NCBI GenBank assembly: GCA_025201705.1
Contig: MU617243.1
Coordinates: 1 to 17,967, forward strand
Direction: 5' to 3'
Length of the DNA stretch: 17,967 nt
From: Dissophora ornata
Taxonomy: Eukaryota > Mortierellomycota > Mortierellomycetes > Mortierellales > Mortierellaceae
The notes below the pieces were generated by a model. That model saw only the letters and a program-made list of their open reading frames with translations, had not been told where the DNA came from and ran no database searches. Position 1 is the first letter of the stretch. The number at the start of each line of letters is the position of its first letter. The translations under genes and the position numbers were made by a program. Below, one piece after another: positions 9,797 to 17,967 of the stretch.

Positions 9797-10116
9797 ATCC
9801 TCAGAAGAAGCGCAATGTCGAATTGCGTGCCTGCTGCTTTGGTGCTAGGAGAGTTCTTAGATGCAGGACACGAATATGTCTTGTTTGTCTGGTCGCAGTT
9901 GAAGAATCTGATGAGAGTGTTTGATGAGTGTTAATGAGTGTCGATGCGTGGCGTTGAGCGTTGCTGGTGATTGCTGGTGATTGCTGGGCTGATCCTGATG
10001 GGTTCAAAAAAAAAAGAGCAAAAAAAAACGTGTTCGCGCATTATGAATTATTGTGTATTGTTCTAGATACTACTTGGATTGGATGGAGCATTCATTTCTA
10101 CGTCCCACCCTTTTTT
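9797..10116. other. Intergenic region between USO1 start and IMA1 stop
   Basis: This 320-bp spacer must hold the USO1 promoter and the IMA1 3' UTR. I see an imperfect 10-bp tandem repeat (9961-9987) and two A runs on the plus strand (about 10008-10028). I found no TATA box or gene. The USO1 leader side reads C/A-rich on the minus strand. Confidence 0.5.
9961..9987. repeat. Short 10-bp tandem repeat (2.7 copies)
   Basis: The unit TTGCTGGTGA occurs twice in a row and is followed by TTGCTGG. It lies about 165 bp upstream of the USO1 ATG and is probably slippage-derived. Confidence 0.85.
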
Positions 10117-13100
10117 TTACTTTGCTGGCGACGGGCGGGTCTGGGTGTAGCCTGAATGACTCTTGCCCGATGACAGACCTGCCCCGCAGACAATCAGTGC
10201 AGCAAGCAGCGCTATTATCAAACTGTCCTGCACCAATCCCGTCCGACATGCTACAGCGTTGACTGCATCCTGTTCCTGGATCCAGGGCACAGCCCACTGG
10301 ATGACTCTTTGGGACCAATCCATCACACTCTGCTGGTCTAGCATGGGACGACCACATCCTTCTGCCAAGCCCATTGCTAGACCACGATAGCTACCGTGCT
10401 GCGAGCATCCCTCTCCCGACTGCCCAAACAACGACGAGATCTTGTCTGACAGAATCGATGAAGTATTAAGCATTCGTATCAATAACAGTAGCAAGATAGC
10501 ATTCTAAAAAAAGTTTGGAAAAGATTAGATCGTGCGGCCTTGATCTAGCATTCAGACGGCCAATAAAGCGAGCTCACTTACCGAGCTCAGTTTGTCCATG
10601 GTAGTCGGGTCAAACGGATCGGCAGCAGCAGGAGACTTCTTGTTTGCAGGTTCATGTTTCTTCTCGAAATAACGACGGACCGCGCGATATTCGTCAAGGA
10701 TCCAGAATGCTGTTGCGTGCAGCATCACTCCAACATAGACAGCCTGACAGATCCAGTCTAGTCCGCTTGACCATCCAACAATAGCCTAACGGTAAAGGGG
10801 CCAAACGGCGGACAATGTGAGTAAGGCCACTTTGCTACTTGACATAATCAGAGGCGATAGTTTCCTTTCGCACTTCATCGTGTCCTTACATTCCAGAATG
10901 CAACGCCTCGACAAAGCAATATCACAATAGCCCATCGACGCGCCAGTCGTTTCTTGAGCATCAAATTCCTTCCAATGATGCTGCGCGGCCCTTCTTGCGG
11001 AGGCAAGTAATCGTCTACAATCTTGACAATGCCGAAAAAATTGTCCTCCAATCCTGTCTCCCGTTCCTGCGGGAAATATCGCTGCGCTGCAAACGGTTCA
11101 GGAGCACCAAATGTCTCTTTGCTCCAGGACTTGGGTCATTGAGTTGTGACAATGGGAAGATGGCAGACTGTTATTAGTAAACGCCTTTGAAGATAATTTT
11201 CCAACAGCCATTTCTAGCCCCGCCTCTAAAACTTTTGCTTACTTCCTCGTCGTCATCCATATCGACGTCAGCGCCGCCCGAGAATCGCGAGGGAGCTGGC
11301 GCAGATGCGCGATGATCCGTGGAACGTGTGGGATTTAGGCCTCCCGATCCCGCCGCTTTCCGATAGGACCAGGCATCCATGCCTTGTTCCCTGTTTTGTC
11401 TCGTAGAGCGATGTGCAAAGTGATTTTCTGGAGGCTGAAACTTTGCCGATGGAAAACCAAACATTTCCCCCAAGGACATGTTGCTCAGGCCCATGTTGGT
11501 TATGAGGGAAGGGTTCGCCAGTGGAGATGGCTCATAGGCACGCGCGTGAAACCTGTTATCGATGCTGGGCGCGGAGCGAACATTTTGTTGTCCATAAGCC
11601 GACCCAGCACTTCCTGGCCGAGATGACGCCTGAAACGAGATACCCTCCTGCTCGTCTGCATGATTGCTGTCCCGATACATGCCAAAAGCAGCTGGTGGGC
11701 GCACAGAAGCTGCAGAGCTTGGTTTCCTGGGTGACCAGTTGATCTCGTTGATATCAGGTGAACCAGGTCGGGACGCTGGAAACTCAAGCGAGGACGGGCT
11801 GGTCGAGAACATGAAGTTATCCGAAGCACGCGCTGATTGACGGGATGATACTGGCAAGGGGGCGGGTGATCCCGCGGCCAGCTGAGTAGGGGAGGTCAAA
11901 CAAATACTGGTGAGCGTTCCATTCAATGGCCAAAAGAGTAAGGGCTGTCCCGATCTCCAAGCGTCCAAGGGTTCCTATCACATTACCTTGTGTCGGTCGC
12001 CCGGTGAAGCATCGTCCGCCCTTAAACTCTTGAGATCAGGCGTACGTGCTGCCGGGCGTTCAAATTTGAAGTCCAAGGGTTGTCGAATGGATCGCCCCGT
12101 AAGAAATGCAGACAAGTATAGTAAATGTAGCGCAAGGAGCACTCCAAATATCAAAGATAATTCCGATCGCGGTAGCCCAGAAATTATAGCAAGGAACTGC
12201 AGGGGAAGGAGTGAAGCCGCTCCAATTCGCACCCAAGGGTAGTAACGGCGTGTTTTGATGCGTGTCTGCGGCGCCTTTTGTGCTACGAAATCAAGCGGGT
12301 CCCAGTAAAGTCCTGCAACTGATAAACCGGCCAAAGATAGTACAGCTAGAGCAGATAGCTCCTCAGCAGACGGGTTCTGTAATAGCTGACCATAGGACGA
12401 CGACCACGGCAGTACTGCAGCGAGATTCACTTTGGACAACGAGTCGCCAATATGACGAGGCGTCCAGCTCCCTGTCGTCCTGACTAGACGCCGAGCCAAT
12501 CCGATCATTTTGAAGTTTGTGGGGACATCCTCGCCAAGAAGACCTGATGTGTAAAATGAGACGAAGGAGAGAGAAAAAGAAAGACAAGGTGAGCGCCAAG
12601 TAGACATGCCGGTGTTTTAACAGCGAGATCGCCCTGACACATGGCAAACGCACATACCAGTCACCTCGACACTCAGCAGCGCGGCGTGGGAACACAGCCA
12701 GCTGGATCCCGCCGTGAGCCATGCAAGAGTCGGATACTTTCGAGTTGGACTGATCCTGTCCCCGCGACTTTTGCTCAGCGTTGAATTCAAGAGACCGGAT
12801 TTGATCCGGTAATTTTGTTGCGCCAGTTTCTTTTGCACCTTGTCCAGACACGTTGCGCAGGCTAGCGGGTACCTCTCCTCCAGCTGCCGTCTGTAATTGT
12901 CCGCGTTCTCAAAGTAAGCTTCATAATTTTCGTCCTACGAGCATATGTTGAGAAAGGGGCTCGAGTCAGGATCGGCACAAAGTATACATTCCAATAAAAT
13001 AGGTCCAGTTTAAACGCCACGCCTACCTCCTCGTCCGGGATATAGTTGCTCAATAGCTGATAGACCACACGTTGGTGGCCATTGCACATTTCACAAAAGA

Positions 13101-13584
13101 CGTCGCCCTGCGGATTGTTATTTGGTGAACGCGAGTTTGGTCTTTTTCGGTTCCTAAGGCTATGGGCTGCACCATTTTTGTTCAATGAAATGGTTATCTT
13201 CCTGTTGCGGACATCCGGTGTATCAATACCACGTGTGATATGAGGACTGCAGTCTTACCGACATGCTCTGTTACATCCTCGTTCAACGAGCCATCGAACA
13301 TCTCGGGCACTGGTTCAATGTTTCCATCCTATGTCCATGCAGATCAAGAATCAAGGGGTAAGCAAGAGGCTAATTTGCGTTGGCGAAATGTCTCTTGGAC
13401 ACTAGCTGGGTACCTTGTCCCGCCTCTGGTGAGTCGAGCAGTGTGGGCAAGTCCAGTCGGAGGGTGTGGCATCGCGTTGGCTGCGATGCAGCCAAGCCGG
13501 ATGGAGACATGCCCAGCATTCGATGCGGATTGGACGGTGGACGATGGTCTCCAACCAAGACGGCTTTTGGTGTATGGGACGCAT
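10117..13584 (-). CDS. IMA1: IMA1/SAMP1-like inner nuclear membrane protein
   Basis: Exons from the 5' end: 13584-13414, 13328-13259, 13166-13027, 12934-12658, 12543-11987, 11881-11243, 11129-10890, 10785-10582, 10503-10117; 894 aa, phases consistent. Ima1 proteins (TMEM201/SAMP1/NET5 in animals) sit in the inner nuclear membrane and help link chromatin and the cytoskeleton across the envelope. The N-terminal zinc module shows four CxxC pairs: CWAC (23-26), CPHC (46-49), CEMC (105-108) and CATC (153-156), with the family phrases DGNIEPVPEMFDGSLNED and LSNYIPDEE. RNRKRP (85-90) is a possible nuclear signal. Hydrophobic segments follow near 200-220 and within 280-385. A Ser/Pro-rich, probably disordered stretch spans 406-610 and ends in an acidic DVDMDDDEE. 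More hydrophobic segments lie between about 685 and 890. In-frame upstream ATGs at 13626 and 13770 leave the start uncertain. Confidence 0.88.
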
Positions 13585-13941
13585 CAGCTGCGGCTGTGCT
13601 CTACCAGACGGTGCGGTCCGATGCATGGGACAATATGTCCTTGGATATGGCGGTATAAGGATTCCAAAAGCGATGTGCCGAGTGTTGTGGGATGGGTTTG
13701 AAGGAAGCGTTGAGAGGTGCCTCGGAACAATGCTGTGTTGAGGAGGGGGGGTTCCTGAACGGAGGTTCATTTTTTTTTTTTGTGTGTGACTTGTTTTGGT
13801 GTATTGGAGGTGGACACGCGCCTCCCCGCTCCACATAAAAGATCATCTTTCCTTTTGCTCTTTTCTTGTCCTCAGTTCGTCCCTCCACACCTCCCCCGAC
13901 ATCAATCCCCTCCTCCCCACACCAACCTAGATAGTGCCAAG
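13585..13941. promoter_or_regulatory. Shared divergent promoter region, IMA1 (-) and NIPSNAP (+)
   Basis: These 357 bp separate the chosen IMA1 ATG from the NIPSNAP ATG, so both promoters must lie here. A TATA-like CATAAAA at 13834-13840 lies about 100 bp before the NIPSNAP start. It is followed by a C/T-rich leader (13850-13920), a common fungal start-site arrangement. A T run (13770-13781) lies between the genes. If IMA1 starts at 13770 instead, the promoter shrinks to about 170 bp. Confidence 0.6.
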
Positions 13942-16116
13942 ATGTCTGTCTTTGCCAGAAACCCTACTCGACTTTTCAATGCCGTACCCAGAGTCTCTCA
14001 GAGAATCGTCGCTTCACCTCGCCCCAGTCTCTATCGCCAGCAGCCCGTAGCCGTCGCCATGAGAACCTTCTCCACCAAAAACGATGTCGGCGCGTCGATC
14101 CCTGGCCAGACACAGTCCAATGCCGTGGAATCCAAAGACCCATCCTCTACTGCTAAACCTCTGGGCAAGGTCAGCGGTATCGTCAACAGCATCCTCCACG
14201 GCTCGGGCTCACTTCCCAAGGTCCAAAGTCAAGAATCCTGGGGTGTTTCTTTGGCCCGTGGCAAATACATCCATGAGTTGCAGAGTATGCGTCTCTTGCT
14301 ATTACATAATGTCTGGCCATTTGTTCGCGTCATTTCGTAACTTGTAGTGCCCGTGCTGACATGAGTGCCGCTGGGTTTGTTTGCTATCGCTAGGACACCG
14401 AATCCGACCCGAGCGATTCGACGATTATGTTCAGTTGGTGTAAGCGAGATATGCCGGTTGCATTTTATAATTTTGTAATTTTCTCACGTTTTACCAGCTT
14501 TTCGACTGACGGGTATTCTTTGATTCTCTCTTGTTATTGACCCCCCTCCTCTGGATGTGGTGTGCTTCTCTCGCACTCTCCTTTGCCGCTCGTGACACTT
14601 GGCGTGCTGGATCGTTACTGCAGTTCTGAGGCCTTCCCGAGAATGGTCAAGGAGTCTAATAACAAGCTGCGTCTGACTGGAAGCTGGCTCACGGAAATCG
14701 GGGAACTAGATACTGCGGGCAAGTCATCAAGTTTATATTTTCTGCATGTTCACTGGATGAATGGAGGGTGGTGGGGGTTGCGAGGAGAGGCAGAGACGGA
14801 CGCGGCAGTGGCAATGTTGATAACGCGATAGATGTGCGTTTTGGGACACCAACCACCCGGGTCATTGGCCGTCCCGTTGTGAGACAAATGGGGCGATAAG
14901 AGCACTGGGCGACCATGCCGCATGTCATGTGGCCACATTGGGGCGGGAAGTGGAGAAATCGGAGAGCATTGAACTCAAATGCGCATAAAAAAGGAACCCT
15001 GCAAGATTGTGTGTTCATGGTCTATGTTAAGCTCACAGTTGGCACGGGCACGCCGCGACCCGGTTCCGATTCATGCACTGCACTTCCGCAACCACGGGAC
15101 TTGTTACTAAACATCTGACCCTACCATCCTCAAATTGCGTGCTCCGAACCATCACAGTCCACATCTGGGAATTCGATGGCGGTTATCAGGGCCACACACA
15201 GGAGATGGATCGATTGCGCCGAGATCCGGTAAGGAGCAGTTTGCCGTGTCGAGCATACCCCAACGCCCAATCCCTGTTCCAAACCTTTTTTTTTTTTTAT
15301 ATTAATTTCACCCAGATTTGAGAATAGGTCTACCAAAAATTTTTGAAGGATCTGAGGCCAATGTTACTCAGCCGAGATAACCAGATCTGTCTCGAGTTTG
15401 CATTCTGGAAGTCGAGGCCACCTGTGAACCTCGGAGGTATCTACGAGATGAGGACCTATCTCTTGAAGGTAAACAAGCAACGACGCGTGCATTTTGCTGG
15501 CTCGGCAGCGTAGCTGGAGCAGGAGTGAGCAACTCGCGTTTTAATGTCAGCCTCAGGTGTCCGCCCCGCCACTAACACACAACGATCCGTCCTCCTGATA
15601 ATCTGCAATAGCCTGGCAATTTGCTTGAGTGGGAAACAAATTGGCGTCGAGGACTTGAATGCCGACGTCAGTTCTGCGAGCCTGTTGGAGCATGGTTCTC
15701 TCAGCTCGGAAAGTTGAATTACGTCCATCATATGTGGAACTACCCGTGAGTGAATTTGATTCTAGGTTGGATGTAGTGATGCGTGCCCGTGGGTTTGCAC
15801 TATTGTGACAGCATGTTAACTTGTTTGGGTATCTCTTCTGGGTTAACTCTCTACCAAAGTGATCTGGAGACACGCAAGAAGACTCGAGAGCAGGCATGGA
15901 AAGTCGATGGGTGGGCTGAGACTGTGTATAACACTGGTAAGTTGGGGCTTAATGCACACACATATACACAGCCATCTACGCGTCCTGATGGGACATGTTT
16001 ATCATGTTTTCTTTGCACTCACACCTATTGCTATGTGGATCATGCTTTTAGTGCGACTGATCGAAAACATGGAAGCCAACATTCTTCTACCCATGGATTT
16101 TTCCTCTTTGAAATAA
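13942..16116 (+). CDS. NIPSNAP family mitochondrial protein
   Basis: Exons: 13942-14284, 14394-14439, 14624-14718, 15158-15228, 15328-15468, 15612-15745, 15860-15936, 16052-16116; 323 aa, all phases consistent. Residues 1 to about 50 are rich in Arg, Ser and Pro and end near MRTFSTKN, typical of a matrix-targeting peptide. Two NIPSNAP ferredoxin-like modules follow. The first holds ESWGVSLARGKYIHELQ, LTGSWLTEIGELDTAVHIW and FDGGYQGH; the second LLSRDNQICLEFAFW, GGIYEMRTYLLKPGNLLEW, VGAWFSQLGKLNYVHHMW and PDLETRKKTREQAW. The end, ENMEANILLPMDFSSLK, matches the family's usual C-terminus. NIPSNAPs are mitochondrial proteins linked in animals to mitophagy signalling; the biochemical role in fungi is unclear. 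The gene is convergent with the carrier downstream. Confidence 0.93.
14719..15157 (+). other. Long GC-AG intron (NIPSNAP gene)
   Basis: The 439-bp intron starts GCAAGT after exon bases GCGG and ends ATCACAG. It is at least twice the length of nearly all other introns here. Joining 14718 to 15158 gives ELDTA-V-HIWEFDGGY, collinear with the family. I saw no further exon or RNA gene inside it. Confidence 0.87.
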
Positions 16117-16117
16117 A
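16112..16117 (+). terminator. AATAAA overlapping the NIPSNAP stop codon
   Basis: The stop TAA (16114-16116) is embedded in AATAAA (16112-16117). If this is the working poly(A) signal, the 3' UTR is only a few tens of bases. That would suit the 227-bp gap to the convergent carrier gene. Confidence 0.45.
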
Positions 16118-16343
16118 GACAAGAGAGCAAACTCGCAATTGGCTCTAGTGCGCTGGCTATTCATGCTTCCCTTTCAAGGATGCTCTTCCACTGGATTTTC
16201 TACTTTTTTTACGTTATGTATATATTATTCTACAAAGGACTGGGTTGTGTATCAGCTTTCACAAGCTTTGTTCACAACGATTCTATGTGTGCAAAAACAA
16301 ATGGTACAGGAATGTGGCGTCCAAAGAGAGAAGGAGGACTATC

Positions 16344-17497
16344 CTACTTCCTGTCGTTCAGCATTAATACTGGTGAGTTTGTTGATGAGTGGCTGGAGCG
16401 AATCTCGGTGGAGGATGGTGACAGGTAGCGCTGCTGGAGCTCATAGACGGCCAAGGCGATCGCAAACATGGGCTAATGAGAGAACATGGAAAAGACGGGG
16501 TCAGGCTTGGATCAGGGATTCTGTTGGCGAATAGTTGGACATTTAACGTCTGCAGTGCTATACTTACAGCAACAATAAGTGATCTGGGGACAACACCCTT
16601 GAAGAGAGCAGACACACCCTCGTTTCTGACAATATGTTGGAAGCAGTCTGCAATGCCCTTGTAGACAGGCTCGCCCGGCTTTCTTGCCACTTGCAGTCTG
16701 GTCTTGATTACTGTTCATCAGAGAATATGGCATGGCGGTAACGAGATCATGATGTTAGGAGCCGCAAATAGATTGTCCCTTTCCGATGACGTTTTTCGAT
16801 AAAGAGCAGCAAACGTGAATTGTTGACTCTGGATCATATTTGGACCCTACCATCTGCGGGAGTAACAGCCGATGCGCCTACGACACCTGCAACCAGACCA
16901 GCACCCAAGACAACTGAAAATGGCGTCCTTCCATTTTCGTCAGCGCCTTGGAGCTTGACAAAAGAGTTGAGGGGGAAGAATATGATCGAGAACGGAACAT
17001 CCCTATATGCCGGAGCAGCGTCAACAAATGGGCCGGGTCAGGTTCAAGAAAGAAAACCGCGCTGATCTAATTGTCCATGTCGTTTTGGTTATGGACGGGT
17101 GATTTCTTGCCAACTGCCTTACCTCATCAGTGTTGCCGGGGTACCTCTGTAGAGACCGCGCAAACCCAATGAGCGGACGATACCCATGGCAGTGGGCCGC
17201 TGCTCTCCAGGTTCCAGTTTTTGTGCTCCTGCAACCTGCATCTGAATCTTGACAATTTCCATAGGGTTGGTTGCAATGACCTGACAGAGTCCGGCGGTGG
17301 CACCGGCCAACATGCCGTATTGGATGGCGAGTTTGTCCTCGGATACGTTGGTCCGTTCAGCCCAGTATTCGCGTGCAAAGTCATTGACGGCCAGCTTTAT
17401 GGCCTTTTCTGGGGTAATTCCAATCAGGTTGGGGACAATGCCACGATAAAGACCTCGAACGCCCTCCTTGGCAATGACCTGGCGGAAGCAATCAAGA
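16344..17497 (-). CDS. Mitochondrial glutamate-type carrier, SLC25 family (5' part missing)
   Basis: Recognised exons from the 5' side: >17497-17123, 17002-16851, 16710-16568, 16472-16344, in phase to TAG 16346-16344; 266 codons including the stop. The product carries the second half of mitochondrial carrier repeat 1 (LDCFRQVIAKEGVRGLYRG, then TPEKAIKLAVNDFAREY). Repeat 2 has signature NPMEIVKIQMQ, and repeat 3 has TPADVIKTRLQ. RDVPFSIIFFPL and PRSLIVAPMFAIALAVYEL resemble glutamate carriers (SLC25A22/A18) and aspartate/glutamate carriers, which move glutamate across the inner mitochondrial membrane. Exact substrate is not settled. The first exon found opens with one base completing a codon after a good acceptor (CTAAT branch, CTCTAG). 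The exon coding the first helix and its PxDxxK motif is therefore upstream and not found before 17967. A 25-residue Ser-rich tail follows the last helix. Confidence 0.88.
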
Positions 17498-17967
17498 CTA
17501 GAGTGCGACCAAAGAAATGTGTGAATTAGTCTAAATGTCATGGGAGGTGCGAATATTCGCCATGGGCCGTGCACGGCTGCATCGTATTGCACTTATAGCC
17601 CATCCATCACACTGTCGCTTAGCAGAACATGTTCCCTTTGCTTTTGGATTCCCCCCCCCAACACCTGTGCCGGCTATTGTTATGAGCGGCAACTGCCGTT
17701 GCGACTAATCCCTCCATGGTCTTGTACTTTGACCTTTGTCCATGTTGCGGGATTCAACTACTGTCAAGTGGTTATTTGGGTAAATGATTCCCCCCTTCAG
17801 CTGCGACCAATAGTGCTCCACCAATCCAAAAGCGATCAAGGTGCTCAACAGGTTGAGAAGAGAGCTCTCAACGCAGTGAAAGATCTTATATTTTTACCCC
17901 GCATGTTGGACTTTTCCATGATGTGGATCGGAAGGCAGGTGGGGGTGCATGCAACGCTTTTTTTTTT
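17498..17967. other. Unassigned 470 bp upstream of the first recognised carrier exon
   Basis: I find no carrier helix (no P-x-D/E-x-x-K signature) in any minus-strand frame. On the minus strand there is a good acceptor at 17498, a TATAAG (17598-17593) and an AT-rich TATAT stretch near 17890. Two CCAAT pentamers lie on the plus strand (17807-17811, 17821-17825), along with a run of nine C at 17651. This is either a long intron or a mix of short exon, leader and promoter. Confidence 0.4.

Noticed and set aside
14689..15018. 109-codon minus-strand frame within the long NIPSNAP intron
   Set aside because: No recognisable domain and no supporting start or splice context; chance open frame.
17123..17592. 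Unspliced start of the carrier at ATG 17592
   Set aside because: The added N-terminus does not resemble a carrier helix, while a branch-like CTAAT and a CTCTAG acceptor precede the first conserved residues. An upstream exon is more likely, though not shown.

Overview
This is an intron-dense, tightly packed stretch of a fungal nuclear genome. Six protein genes are cut by about 41 short spliceosomal introns, mostly 80-160 bp with GT...AG ends, and I could join nearly every exon in phase. Hits to TVP15/COPI-associated, USO1 and IMA1 point to a fungus. An intact vitamin B12-dependent methylmalonyl-CoA mutase points to an early-diverging lineage (for example Mucoromycota/Mortierellomycotina, Zoopagomycota or chytrids), because Dikarya generally lack this enzyme. 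The exact taxon is inference.

Layout: (1) 1-1037, + strand: 3' part of a TVP15-like Golgi membrane protein gene, with a 10-nt micro-exon and a repeat-bearing Pro/Gln/Ser tail. (2) 1171-2220: four head-to-tail copies of a roughly 255-268 bp repeat, between two convergent genes. (3) 2274-5566, - strand: mitochondrial methylmalonyl-CoA mutase, 8 exons, 740 aa. (4) 6005-9796, - strand: USO1/p115 vesicle tether, 13 exons, 822 aa, with a full armadillo head and a very short coiled-coil tail. (5) 10117-13584, - strand: IMA1/SAMP1-type inner nuclear membrane protein, 9 exons, about 894 aa. (6) 13942-16116, + strand: NIPSNAP family mitochondrial protein, 8 exons, 323 aa, divergent from IMA1. (7) 16344-17497, - strand: 3' part of a mitochondrial glutamate-type carrier (SLC25), whose first transmembrane helix pair is not found in the window.

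The genes do not form one pathway. Two belong to Golgi/early secretory traffic (TVP15-like, USO1), one to the nuclear envelope (IMA1), and three are mitochondrial (mutase, NIPSNAP, carrier). The mutase, USO1 and IMA1 genes lie head to tail on the minus strand, with gaps of about 440 and 320 bp. The least ordinary signals are the tandem repeat array, three GC-AG introns that share the same GCAAGT donor, the 10-nt exon, the B12-dependent enzyme in a fungus, and the shortened USO1 tail. I saw no mobile element, CRISPR array, tRNA or rRNA gene. All exon coordinates were worked out by eye from splice motifs, reading phase and remembered family alignments, without transcript data.
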